A stretch of DNA of 64,000 nt, from assembly GCA_018266915.1 (NCBI GenBank), contig JAFDZM010000071.1, forward strand, positions 1 through 64,000. The letters are read 5' to 3'. How positions within the stretch are numbered: position 1 is the first letter of the stretch; each line of letters starts with the position of its first letter. A program made the translations under genes and the position numbers. Shown one piece after another: positions 10,120 to 18,282 of the stretch. Under the pieces are notes generated by a model, which ran no database searches, had not been told where the DNA came from, and worked only from the letters and a program-made list of their open reading frames with translations. The DNA is from Bacteroidota bacterium. GTDB taxonomy: Bacteria > Bacteroidota > Bacteroidia > Sphingobacteriales > Sphingobacteriaceae.

Positions 10120-10332
10120 ATGATCTACCAAAAACACGAAATAGTTCGCTGTGAGCGATGCCAGTCGCCGTTTGAATGTAAGGCAAATTCATTCACTAAA
10201 TGCCAGTGCACTACTGTGCAGTTGACGTTGAATGAAACGCAATACATTAGTGAGCAGTTTGATGGATGTTTGTGCGCACGGTGCTTGCTGGAACTGCAGC
10301 AGGAATATGTCGCGCTTATCGATTGCCAATAA
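10120..10332 (+). CDS. Small cysteine-rich protein (Cys-rich CWC family)
   Basis: A 70-residue cytoplasmic protein with eight cysteines in the pattern CxxC...C...CxC...CxCxxC, followed by LLELQQEY. The arrangement, including KCQC in the middle and CLCARCLLEL near the end, fits the Cys_rich_CWC family, which probably binds zinc; its role is not known. A longer start at 10111 is possible, but 10111-10119 belong to the hairpin repeat just upstream, so I prefer the ATG at 10120. Confidence 0.7.
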   Translation: MIYQKHEIVRCERCQSPFECKANSFTKCQCTTVQLTLNETQYISEQFDGCLCARCLLELQQEYVALIDCQ

Positions 10333-10377
10333 TGTGAATCAATTCTTTCTGTACATTTACTGCCATAAACTGAAATT

Positions 10378-10836
10378 ATGAATAGAAAGATTTTTTTAAG
10401 CTTTATTGGTTTTATAGCTTTATTTTTTGCTATACCATCCGCTATCAAAGCATCAGCTGGTGGCGACCCATGGACTGCGGATCAGTTGATGGACCCACAA
10501 GTATTGGCAACCATCATAAAAGCGGGCAAAGGAAGCGTTTTGCCTGTGATACTTAATATTGGCTCGGTTGACGCAGTAAAAGGCGCTATCACAACCGGAG
10601 CAGTTTCTGAGCCGGAAGGGTTGGCCGAGTTAAAAAAGCAATTGAAAACCATCAAAAAAGATAAACTGATCGTTATTTATTGCGGATGCTGCCCTTTGTC
10701 TAAATGCCCCAATATTCGCCCTGCTTTTAAGGAGCTAGCGGCTGAAGGCTTTACCAATATCAAGGTGCTCGATCTGAGAAAAAATCTGCAGACGGATTGG
10801 GTGGATAAACATTACCCGATGGAGGATGTGAGGTAA
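10378..10836 (+). CDS. Exported rhodanese-like protein
   Basis: A 152-residue protein with an N-terminal hydrophobic segment (residues 5-22, ending around AIKASA) that looks like a signal peptide. The rest resembles a rhodanese domain: PVILNIGSVDAVKGAI at the start, and VIYCGCCPLSKCPNIRPA where the catalytic cysteine loop should be, then GFTNIKVLDL. The loop is unusual because it holds four cysteines (CGCCPLSKC), which suggests redox or metal chemistry in the periplasm rather than simple sulfur transfer. The substrate is unknown. Confidence 0.7.
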   Translation: MNRKIFLSFIGFIALFFAIPSAIKASAGGDPWTADQLMDPQVLATIIKAGKGSVLPVILNIGSVDAVKGAITTGAVSEPEGLAELKKQLKTIKKDKLIVIYCGCCPLSKCPNIRPAFKELAAEGFTNIKVLDLRKNLQTDWVDKHYPMEDVR

Positions 10837-10850
10837 TAAAGCTGATTAAT

Positions 10851-11252
10851 ATGTCGACATTTTTTTTTCAGGTACATTGCGAGTTTGATGGTTATTATTC
10901 TACCGTGATAGAAGATGATGGACGCGTTTGTTACGCTTATCTATACGAAGGAGAGGATATTATAGGCGATGTTTGGCTTTATAATCAACAGCAAGCTCCA
11001 GCAACGTCGTTTTGGCGGGCTGAGGATATGCCTTTTTTAAATCCAACGGAATATTTGGGCAAAGATGCAGCAATAGAGCCCATAACAAATGAGAACGAAG
11101 TAAGGTGTGAGTGGACAGAATCTAAAGATGATGGCTTGATAGAGGTTGGTATTTATATCCGCGACAAATTTATTGCGTCCATCACGGCGGGCTCTAAGCC
11201 AGGTTGGTCAGTATTAGTGGTAAAAGATGGACCACTGGCATTGATCTATTAA
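10851..11252 (+). CDS. Hypothetical protein
   Basis: A 133-residue soluble protein I do not recognise. It is acidic, without a signal peptide or membrane segment, and rich in aromatic residues (MSTFFFQVHCEFDGYYSTV). It looks like a compact beta-rich domain. It starts 14 bases after the rhodanese-like gene, so the two are probably co-transcribed. No catalytic motif is visible. Confidence 0.65.
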   Translation: MSTFFFQVHCEFDGYYSTVIEDDGRVCYAYLYEGEDIIGDVWLYNQQQAPATSFWRAEDMPFLNPTEYLGKDAAIEPITNENEVRCEWTESKDDGLIEVGIYIRDKFIASITAGSKPGWSVLVVKDGPLALIY

Positions 11253-11332
11253 TTGTTTCTTTCTGACTTCCGGACTTTTCCGACTTTCCGACTAAATAAG
11301 TATCTTCGACCCCCGAAATAGTACCGAACACA

Positions 11333-12076
11333 ATGAAATTATTAGAAGGAAAAACAGCACTCATCACCGGAGCTTCAAAAGGTATAGGCCGTAAAATAGC
11401 CGAAAAATTTGCCGAGCATGGCGCTAACGTAGCTTTTACTTACTTATCATCTGTAGAAAAAGGACAAGCTTTGGAGCAGGAACTGCAAAAATTTGGCACC
11501 AAAGTAAAGGGCTATCGCTCTGACGCTTCCAAATTTGATGAGGCTGATAAGCTGATCAATGACATTGTTGCTGATTTCGGTACACTGCATATTGTGGTAA
11601 ACAATGCCGGTATCACCAAAGACGGTCTGCTGATGCGCATGACCGAAGAGCAATGGGACGAAGTGCTGGATGTGAACCTTAAATCCATCTTCAATGTAAC
11701 TAAAGCTGCATCCAGGATCATGATGAAAAACCGCGAAGGCGTGTTCATCAACATGAGCTCGGTAGTAGGTGTTGACGGTAATGCAGGGCAATCCAACTAT
11801 GCGGCTTCTAAAGCCGGTATCATCGGCTTCTCAAAATCTATAGCCAAAGAATTAGGCTCGCGAAATATCCGCACCAACGTGGTAGCGCCGGGCTTTATAA
11901 AAACCGAAATGACCGAAGTGCTCGATCCGAAAGTGGTTGAAGGTTGGGCAGCATCAATCCCGCTTAAACGCGGCGGCGAGACAGAAGATGTAGCTAATGC
12001 CTGCGTATTCCTGGCTTCGGATATGGCTGCTTATATTACCGGGCAGGTGATCCCTGTCGACGGGGGAATGTTGTAA
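11333..12076 (+). CDS. fabG: 3-oxoacyl-[acyl-carrier-protein] reductase
   Basis: NADPH-dependent reduction of 3-oxoacyl-ACP in fatty acid elongation. It is a classical short-chain dehydrogenase of 247 residues: TGASKGIG (12-19) binds the cofactor, NNAG is at 90-93, and the catalytic Ser142/Tyr156/Lys160 set lies in MSSVVGVDGNAGQSNYAASK. The motif RTNVVAPGFIKTEMT and the C-terminal YITGQVIPVDGGML are typical of FabG rather than of other SDRs. A strong terminator follows, so it is the last gene of its unit. Confidence 0.93.
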   Translation: MKLLEGKTALITGASKGIGRKIAEKFAEHGANVAFTYLSSVEKGQALEQELQKFGTKVKGYRSDASKFDEADKLINDIVADFGTLHIVVNNAGITKDGLLMRMTEEQWDEVLDVNLKSIFNVTKAASRIMMKNREGVFINMSSVVGVDGNAGQSNYAASKAGIIGFSKSIAKELGSRNIRTNVVAPGFIKTEMTEVLDPKVVEGWAASIPLKRGGETEDVANACVFLASDMAAYITGQVIPVDGGML

Positions 12077-12126
12077 GATTTCGGAAGGCGGAAGTTTGAT
12101 TGCGGATTTTTTTAATTTCTTATAAG

Positions 12127-12167
12127 TTGGGATTTTGACGGTAGCAGATCAAAGTCCCATTTTTTTG
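12127..12167 (+). terminator. Intrinsic terminator of fabG
   Basis: TTGGGATTTTGA pairs with TCAAAGTCCCA across a nine-base loop and is followed by seven T. Confidence 0.75.
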
Positions 12168-12208
12168 CGTGAAGAATTTATTTGGAGTAAATACCCTAAC
12201 TTAATGGC

Positions 12209-12841
12209 ATGAAAAACCTGACCTTAATTTTTATCCTGATTCCTTGTATTGTTTTTGGGCAACAGAAAAAGAAATCACCACCGCCCCCTGCGCCTCCTCC
12301 ACCGGAAAGCAAAGAGCAAATGGCATGGGACAAAAAGCATGACAGGTGTTTTAATACTTCCAAATACAATCCAAAGCAGAGGCGCGCGTTCTTTCCGTTT
12401 AACTCTGCCGCTAAGGTCAAATTAATATCGTTCAGCAGTGACGATATTCCTTATTCGGCGATTTCTGTAAACAATTTCTCAGTTGACAGTACAAAAGTAA
12501 AAGAGGGTAAAGTACTATCAGCTGCAGGAATAGATTCCTTAACCGATATTATGTACAATGTTGGTTTTACGCCTATGAAACATAAGCGTCCACGTTTAAA
12601 AGGAGAATTGGAAGTGGCAGATCCAGGCTACATGTGTATATTTCAACCCAGACACGCAATACTGTTTATTGACTCAACTGGTAAAGTGACTCAATATATT
12701 TCTATATGTTTCACATGCCATCAGTATTATCTCAGCTCCCGAAAAATTAAGTATACAGTCGAATGTGAAAATAAATATGAGTTATTAAAGAGCTACTTCC
12801 TGTCTCAAGGTATTAAATATGGAGCTAAACAGGAACAATAG
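12209..12841 (+). CDS. Hypothetical exported protein with a proline-rich linker
   Basis: A 210-residue protein with an N-terminal signal peptide (MKNLTLIFILIPCIVFGQQ). A polyproline stretch at residues 25-33 is followed by an unrecognised domain with several cysteines, including CFTCHQYY near the C-terminus. CFTCH looks like a CxxCH heme attachment motif, but a single such motif in a non-cytochrome context is weak evidence. No family is recognised. It stands between the fabG terminator and a separate downstream gene. Confidence 0.65.
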   Translation: MKNLTLIFILIPCIVFGQQKKKSPPPPAPPPPESKEQMAWDKKHDRCFNTSKYNPKQRRAFFPFNSAAKVKLISFSSDDIPYSAISVNNFSVDSTKVKEGKVLSAAGIDSLTDIMYNVGFTPMKHKRPRLKGELEVADPGYMCIFQPRHAILFIDSTGKVTQYISICFTCHQYYLSSRKIKYTVECENKYELLKSYFLSQGIKYGAKQEQ

Positions 12842-12933
12842 CTTTAACAACAGAATTCTCCACTTTCCACAATAATTTTGCATTTTGCGAGTAAACGTAA
12901 AACGTACTACTTCATGCGTACAACGTAAACCAT

Positions 12934-15036
12934 ATGCAGCTTCTATTTTCAGTAACATGGGGAACAGTTTCGGGGTGGTGGACACCGGTTTGCCTGTTGC
13001 TGGGTTTGCTGTATGGCTGGCTAATGTACCGTCAGCCGGTAAGTTTGGGTAAGCGTGTGCGCTATGCTTTATTCGCTGTACGAGCCCTGACTGTATTCCT
13101 GCTTTCATTTTTGCTGATCTCGCCTTTGATACGGTCGGTGGCTTATAATCCGCAGAAGCCGTTGATATTGGTTGCACAGGATAATTCGGAGTCGATAAAA
13201 CTGTTTGGCGGCCTCACAACAAACCCCTCTCCAAAGGGGAGGGACTTAATAAGTTCGCTCTCACAACTAAAGCAGCAATTGGGCGATCAGTATGATGTAC
13301 GCGAGTTTAATTTCAGCGGTGATCTGAAAGATGGTTTATCAGATAAATTCAATGGAAAACAAACCAACATTTCGGCAGCTATACATCAATTGAATGAGCG
13401 TTATGTGAACCAGAATATCGGTGCTTTGGTATTGGCCACTGATGGCATATACAACCAAGGCAGCGACCCCCGTTATGAAGCGAAAAACCTGAAGACAAGC
13501 ATTTACACTATAGCTTTAGGCGATACAGTTGCTAAACGCGATCTGCTGATTGGAAATGTGAATTATAATAAGACGGCCTATTTAGGAAATGATTTCGAGA
13601 CAGAAGTATTAGCGGAAGCTTTCCAGGCTAAAGGTGAAAATATTCACCTGACAGTTGATGAGGACGGCAAACAAATATTTTCTCAAACAGATGCTGTTAC
13701 ATCTAATAATTTCCGCAAGACTATCCCCATAAAATTAAATGCAGATAAAAAAGGCACCCGGAAATTTACCATCAACATTGCTCCGGTAAAGAATGAGATA
13801 TCGGTACAAAACAATACTGAAACCATTTATGTGGATGTGCTGGATGCCCGGCAAAAGATATTGTTGCTGTACAATGGCCCGCACCCGGATATCAGCGTAA
13901 TTAAGCAGTCAATTGAGAGCAACCGTAATTACGAAGTAAAAACCAGTTTGCTGAGCGATCTGCCTAAGTTGAAGCTAACCGATTACAGCCTGATCATTTT
14001 ATACCAGACAGCAAGCAATAGCTCAGGCGAACTGCAAAGCTTTATCACCAAAAGCAAAGTGCCAGTCTGGTACATAGCCGGTGCGCAAACCGATCTGGCA
14101 CAATTGAACAGCGAACAAAAACAAGTGCAGATCAATTCGGGCCGCAACGAGATGCAGGAGGTATTTGCGCAGCCAGTGCAGGAGTTCTCATTGTTTACCT
14201 TGTCTGATTCAACAAAAAATAAATTAAGCAAATTACCGCCATTGCTGGCGCCTTATGGTAATTACAGCAGTAATGGTACCGGACAGGTATTGTTCAAGCA
14301 ACGGATAGGTGAAATATCAACACCGAATCCGCTGCTATCCTTTAGTGATGAAAACGGCCGCAGAACGGCTGTGTTGACAGGTGAAGGGATCTGGAGGTGG
14401 TCACTGTCTGAATATAATACTTATGGTAACCATGCCGCTTTAGAAGAACTGTTGGGCCAGGCAGTACAATATCTTACAGCAAACAGCAATCACCAGCGGT
14501 TGCGTGTATATACAGCCAAAAATGTTTTTGATGAAGGTGAGAATGTCATCCTCAACGCAGAATTATACAACCAGGCGCTTGAACTGGTGAATACTCCGGA
14601 TATCCGCATCGAACTAAAAAGTCGCGCCGGTAAAACTTACAGCTTCCTGTTTTCACGAAACGGGCAAAGCTATCAGTTGGATGCGGAGACTTTGCCTGTA
14701 GACGAATACACTTATTCAGCCTCGACCAAATTGGGCACTGAAACTTTCACGGCTACCGGGCAACTCACTGTAAAGCCTTTGAATTTAGAGACGCGCCAAA
14801 GTGCAGCTGATCACCAATTGCTAAATGACCTGGCCAAACAATCTGGCGGACAAATGCTGCAGCCATCACAGATTGGTCAGCTTGCCGATTTGATAAAGAA
14901 GAATGAGAACATTAAAACCGTGGTTTATGAGGACAAACGTTACAGCGACCTCATCGACCTGAAATGGATATTTATATTAATCCTTGTGTTATTGAGTGCT
15001 GAATGGTTTTTACGTAAACGGGAAGGAGAAGTATGA
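12934..15036 (+). CDS. Membrane-anchored vWA-like protein with an in-frame hairpin repeat
   Basis: A 700-residue inner-membrane protein. Two helices lie near the N-terminus (about 14-30 and 37-58) and one at the C-terminus (about 672-690). Just after the second helix comes PLILVAQDNSESIK, which resembles the first strand of a von Willebrand A domain, and IGALVLATDGIYNQGSDP matches its later ATDG strand. The middle looks like the glutamine-amidotransferase-like fold seen in large bacterial vWA membrane proteins. A hairpin repeat at 13211-13247 is translated here as LTTNPSPKGRDLIS. The stop overlaps the next start by four bases, so they are co-translated. Role unknown; such proteins are linked to envelope functions. 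Confidence 0.8.
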   Translation: MQLLFSVTWGTVSGWWTPVCLLLGLLYGWLMYRQPVSLGKRVRYALFAVRALTVFLLSFLLISPLIRSVAYNPQKPLILVAQDNSESIKLFGGLTTNPSPKGRDLISSLSQLKQQLGDQYDVREFNFSGDLKDGLSDKFNGKQTNISAAIHQLNERYVNQNIGALVLATDGIYNQGSDPRYEAKNLKTSIYTIALGDTVAKRDLLIGNVNYNKTAYLGNDFETEVLAEAFQAKGENIHLTVDEDGKQIFSQTDAVTSNNFRKTIPIKLNADKKGTRKFTINIAPVKNEISVQNNTETIYVDVLDARQKILLLYNGPHPDISVIKQSIESNRNYEVKTSLLSDLPKLKLTDYSLIILYQTASNSSGELQSFITKSKVPVWYIAGAQTDLAQLNSEQKQVQINSGRNEMQEVFAQPVQEFSLFTLSDSTKNKLSKLPPLLAPYGNYSSNGTGQVLFKQRIGEISTPNPLLSFSDENGRRTAVLTGEGIWRWSLSEYNTYGNHAALEELLGQAVQYLTANSNHQRLRVYTAKNVFDEGENVILNAELYNQALELVNTPDIRIELKSRAGKTYSFLFSRNGQSYQLDAETLPVDEYTYSASTKLGTETFTATGQLTVKPLNLETRQSAADHQLLNDLAKQSGGQMLQPSQIGQLADLIKKNENIKTVVYEDKRYSDLIDLKWIFILILVLLSAEWFLRKREGEV
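13211..13247 (+). repeat. Single REP-like hairpin inside the vWA-like gene
   Basis: GCCTCACAACAAACC, CCTCTCC, AAAGGGGAGGGACTT has the same plan as the leuS repeats but appears once, not as an inverted pair. It keeps the reading frame. Confidence 0.75.
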
Positions 15037-15641
15037 TGATCAACATCTCATCGGTCATCGAAATATCAGGGACGGTTGCGTTTACCATATCCGGCGCATT
15101 CTCGGCCATGCAAAAGCGGCTAGATGTATTCGGTGTGCTCATTCTCGGCTTTGTAACTGCTATTGGCGGCGGAACAATCCGTGATATTCTGATAGGTGAT
15201 ACACCCGTTGCCTGGATGCGCAATTACGAAACGCCGCTCATCATTCTTGGTACCGCTATTGCGACTATTTTCTTCAAAAAATATATTAAAAGCTTCAAAG
15301 TTACGCTGTTTCTTTTTGATGCTTTGGGACTTGGGCTTTTTACCATTATCGGTACACAAAAGGGGATCGGTGCAGGTTTAAATCCAGGTGTTTGTGTGGC
15401 CTTAGGAACTATAACCGGCTGCTTTGGTGGTGTGCTACGTGATATTTTGCTGAATAACATCCCGTTGATATTTCAAAAGGAGATATATGCCACCGCTTGC
15501 ATTGTTGGCGGGACTTTATACATTTTATTGCTCAATCACCTGGATTCTGGCATATTGGAATTATTAGCAGTTGCCGTGGTGTGTGCAATCCGGATTATCG
15601 CTGTGAAGTATAAGCTATCGTTGCCTAAGTTATATGCGTAA
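15033..15641 (+). CDS. Trimeric intracellular cation channel (TRIC/UPF0126) family protein
   Basis: A 202-residue protein with about six or seven membrane helices made of two homologous UPF0126 repeats. The first carries ISGAFSAMQKRLDVFGVLILGFVTAIGGGTIRD in pieces, and the second carries IGTQKGIGAGLNPGVCVALGTITGCFGGVLRDILL. The repeated GG-x-x-RD motif is the family hallmark (YadS/YicG). Family members form trimeric potassium-permeable channels. Its ATG overlaps the stop of the vWA-like gene (ATGA). Confidence 0.9.
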   Translation: MMINISSVIEISGTVAFTISGAFSAMQKRLDVFGVLILGFVTAIGGGTIRDILIGDTPVAWMRNYETPLIILGTAIATIFFKKYIKSFKVTLFLFDALGLGLFTIIGTQKGIGAGLNPGVCVALGTITGCFGGVLRDILLNNIPLIFQKEIYATACIVGGTLYILLLNHLDSGILELLAVAVVCAIRIIAVKYKLSLPKLYA

Positions 15642-15686
15642 ACGGGACCCGCGGAAATGAAACTAAATTAAAAAGAAGTGGGTTGT

Positions 15687-16201
15687 GCGATTCCCTCCTC
15701 GGGGAGGGCAGGGAGGGGTTTCTTGAACTATTCAGTCCAGAATACTCATATCAAATCCCTGTGGTAATTTAATGTCCTTCTTGATTTTTATGATCTCAAT
15801 AATTTTATTCTCTAAAGCCCGAATCACATTTTGCATATCATTCTTCACTTCCGTCTCGGTAAATCGGATAAAAGTTATACCTAAACTTTCTAATCTGTTT
15901 TGCCTTATTTCGTCTTTAACCGAGGCTCCTCATAATTATGGCTTATGCCGTCAACTTCTATTGCTAGCATTAAATCTTTGCAATAAAAGTCAACAATATA
16001 ATTATCAATGCATCTTTGTCTGTCAAAATCAAAGCCCCCAAATTTGTCATCTTTTAATTGATTCCACAACAGTACTTCTCCAAAGGTCATATCTTTTCGA
16101 AGCTTTCGTGCTAAAGTTTTTAATTGGGGATTATATGGAATTATTTTGGGCATGAACAAATTTCGTTACCCCTCCCTACCCTCCCCGAGGAGGGAATCGC
16201 G
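15687..16201 (-). mobile_element. DUF559-carrying element with 33-bp terminal inverted repeats
   Basis: The left end 15687-15719 (GCGATTCCCTCCTCGGGG...) and the right end 16169-16201 are reverse complements with one mismatch. Each end is itself a hairpin of the CCCTCCCC-GAG-GAGGG type. Between them lies one DUF559 reading frame on the minus strand and nothing else. The orientation of the hairpin asymmetry relative to the passenger is the reverse of that in leuS. It lies between the TRIC-family gene and the FtsB/DivIC-like gene and explains most of the 15642-16228 gap. Confidence 0.85.
15732..16159 (-). pseudogene. DUF559 endonuclease-like gene with a one-base frameshift
   Basis: The first 84 codons (16159 down to 15905) encode IIPYNPQLKTLARKLRKDMT, GEVLLW, FDFDRQRCIDNYIVDFYC and LAIEVDGISHNYEE: the N-terminal two thirds of a free-standing DUF559 protein, with the acidic residues intact. 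Translation then ends in PRLKTK-stop. Shifting the frame by one base near 15925 recovers the expected rest: VKDEIRQNRLESLGITFIRF, then TETEVKNDMQNVIRALENK, to a stop at 15732. Adding one G at GAGGAGCCTCGG would restore the whole, giving EEASVKDE. This is most likely a broken gene; a sequencing error or programmed shift cannot be excluded. Confidence 0.8.
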
Positions 16202-16228
16202 CGAAGCCATTGCTTTTCTTTTGGAAAA

Positions 16229-16525
16229 TTAATCTTTCTTCTCCTTCACAATCACAAAAACATCCTCATTGTCTTTTTTCATAAGGTACTTTTCGCGGGC
16301 GAATTTTTCGAGCTTTTCTTTATTAGAGGTTAGTTCATCTAGGTCCTGGTGAACTTTTGCAGTTTCCTTCTGGTAAAAATCACGCTCCTGTTTCAGTTTG
16401 CTAACCTGCTGATGGTATTCCCATTGCGAAAACAGATCATTACGGTCGAAGAAAACCATCCAAACCAGGAATATGGAAGAAACCAGGAAGTATTTATTTC
16501 TGAAGAGATTTAAGAAGCGCTTCAT
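16229..16525 (-). CDS. FtsB/DivIC-type septum formation initiator
   Basis: A 98-residue bitopic membrane protein with one N-terminal helix (KYFLVSSIFLVWMVFF), then a coiled coil with heptads (VSKLKQERDFYQKETAKVH, LDELTSNKEKLEKFAREKY) and the family end motif YLMKKDNEDVFVIV. It fits the DivIC/FtsB family, which links the divisome proteins FtsL and FtsQ. In Bacteroidota this small gene often follows eno; here eno is about 3.4 kb away. Confidence 0.88.
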   Translation of the reverse strand: MKRFLNLFRNKYFLVSSIFLVWMVFFDRNDLFSQWEYHQQVSKLKQERDFYQKETAKVHQDLDELTSNKEKLEKFAREKYLMKKDNEDVFVIVKEKKD

Positions 16526-16594
16526 CCCAATCGCGTAATTTTCGTTTAAAGCTATTTAATTTATTTGAATGGTGCAAGTGTTTGTTGATTGAGT

Positions 16595-16672
16595 TGAATA
16601 AGTTAAGTGGTTTATTAAGTTGTTTTCCTGATCGGTGCCAACTTAATCTAACTCAATCAACCACTCACTAAA
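16595..16672. repeat. Low-complexity inverted repeat
   Basis: TTGATTGAGTTGAATAAGTTAAGTGG-type left arm, in short units of AAGTTAAGTGGTTTATT, against AACTTAATCTAACTCAATC and AACCACTCAC on the right. It lies between the helicase stop and the FtsB/DivIC-like gene. Confidence 0.55.
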
Positions 16673-16673
16673 A

Positions 16674-17960
16674 CTATCTCTTCCCCCTCGACTTATTCCC
16701 GGCAAATCTCCTCTTACCATCCCGATGACCCGATCCACCCTTATTACGCTGGCTCGATGCAGGCTTTTGTCCATGCTGTGCCATTTGCTTGGCAATGCCC
16801 TGTTTATGTGCAATGGCTGCTGCATTCATAGGGTATGGGTGAGCTTCGGTTACGGGTATCTGTTTGCCAATCAGCTTATGAATATCCTTTATATATTCCA
16901 TTTCCTCTTCGTCGCAGAAAGAGAAAGCTATACCGTCAGCTCCCGCACGACCAGTACGGCCAATACGGTGCACGTAAGTCTCCGGAATGTTGGGTATTTC
17001 GTAGTTGATCACGTGGGTCAATTCGTCAATATCGATACCGCGTGCGGCGATATCCGTTGCGATCAGCACCCGAGTTGTGCGGTTTTTGAAGTTGGTTAAA
17101 GCCCGCTGTCTTGCGTTTTGTGATTTGTTGCCATGAATAGCCTCGGCAGTAATACCCACTTTGTTCAAATCCTTTACCACCTTATCTGCACCGTGTTTGG
17201 TGCGGGTAAATACCAATGCAGTTTTGATGGATTTATCGCCAAGTATATGGATCAGTAAGGATTTCTTATTGCTCTTTTCTACGTAGTATAACGCTTGCTG
17301 TATAGTATCTGCAGTTGATGATACCGGCGTAACCTCAACCTTTTCAGGGTTCTTCAATATAGTATCGGCCAGTTGCTGAATCTCCTTCGGCATAGTGGCC
17401 GAGAAGAATAGTGTTTGTCTTTTGAATGGTACTTTGGCGATCACCTTCTTCACATCATTCACAAAGCCCATGTCCAGCATGCGGTCGGCCTCGTCGAGCA
17501 CGAGCATTTTTATATGGTCCAGTCTGACATAACCCTGGTTCATCAGGTCGAGTAAGCGGCCGGGGGTTGCGGTCAATATGTCGACACCGCGACGCAAAGC
17601 GTCTACCTGCGGATTTTGCGACACACCGCCGAAGATCACTAAATGTTTTAACCCCGTATGGCGGCCGTAAGCAGCAAAGCTCTCATCAATTTGAATGGCG
17701 AGCTCGCGGGTTGGGGTTAATATAATGGCCTTAATTGTTTTTTGTTCTTTATGCTGAACCCTGTCCTGGTGCAGCAATTGCAAAATAGGGATGGCAAACG
17801 CAGCCGTTTTACCGGTACCGGTTTGCGCGCAACCTAATAAATCTTTATGCTGCAATACAATCGGTATCGCCTGTTGCTGTATAGGAGTAGGGGTGGTATA
17901 TCCCTCGGTTTTTAAGGCCCTGAGGATAGGCTCAATTATTTTTAAATCTTGAAATAACAT
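16674..17960 (-). CDS. DEAD-box ATP-dependent RNA helicase
   Basis: A 428-residue RNA helicase of the RhlE/DbpA-like group. The Q motif region is near residues 22-30 (TTPTPIQQQAIP), Walker A AQTGTGKT is at 45-52, PTRELA at 83-88, TPGRLLDL at 132-139, DEAD at 156-159 and SAT at 187-189. The second RecA domain ends in HRIGRTGRAG. A basic, glycine-rich tail (residues about 395-428) should bind RNA. A CAAAGGTA at 18062-18069, a -7 box on the minus strand, suggests a leader of about 95 bases, common for cold-responsive helicases, though no regulatory structure was identified. Confidence 0.93.
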   Translation of the reverse strand: MLFQDLKIIEPILRALKTEGYTTPTPIQQQAIPIVLQHKDLLGCAQTGTGKTAAFAIPILQLLHQDRVQHKEQKTIKAIILTPTRELAIQIDESFAAYGRHTGLKHLVIFGGVSQNPQVDALRRGVDILTATPGRLLDLMNQGYVRLDHIKMLVLDEADRMLDMGFVNDVKKVIAKVPFKRQTLFFSATMPKEIQQLADTILKNPEKVEVTPVSSTADTIQQALYYVEKSNKKSLLIHILGDKSIKTALVFTRTKHGADKVVKDLNKVGITAEAIHGNKSQNARQRALTNFKNRTTRVLIATDIAARGIDIDELTHVINYEIPNIPETYVHRIGRTGRAGADGIAFSFCDEEEMEYIKDIHKLIGKQIPVTEAHPYPMNAAAIAHKQGIAKQMAQHGQKPASSQRNKGGSGHRDGKRRFAGNKSRGKR

Positions 17961-18282
17961 GTAATGTATCTAATGTAATATGCTAACGCGAATGCATAAG
18001 CGGATCTGAAGAGTCTCGTCTGGAATGATCAAAACCGTAAGCGAACGGGTATTGTTGGCGGCAAAGGTACTGTTTTTATTTTAGTTGGTAGATTAAGTTG
18101 AATTGGTTGTACTGGTTGTATTAGTTGTAATGGTTATAGATTTTGTAAAGGCGAAACATTACCACTTCAACCAATACAACTAATTCAACTGCTACAACTT
18201 TATAGAATTAAACTCAATCAACAAATAACCACTTGATTTACTGTGTTTTTAGTATATTTAATCAACCTAATTTAAACCTATT
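17961..18282. other. Intergenic region: helicase promoter and low-complexity inverted repeat
   Basis: This gap between divergent genes holds the likely helicase -7 box (minus strand, 18062-18069) and a long low-complexity inverted repeat at 18082-18200 (AATTGGTTGTACTGGTTGT units against CAACCAATACAACTAATTC units). I see no gene in it. Confidence 0.6.

Noticed and set aside
12264..12310. The polyproline stretch as a ribosome-stalling regulatory peptide
   Set aside because: It lies inside a longer exported protein and is followed by a continuous domain; it is more likely a linker.
12700..12740. The CFTCH motif as evidence for a c-type cytochrome
   Set aside because: A single CxxCH with no axial-ligand pattern or cytochrome fold is not enough.
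15687..16201. An ordinary insertion sequence
   Set aside because: The only coding frame is a DUF559 domain; no transposase, DDE or HUH motif is present, and no clear target duplication is visible.
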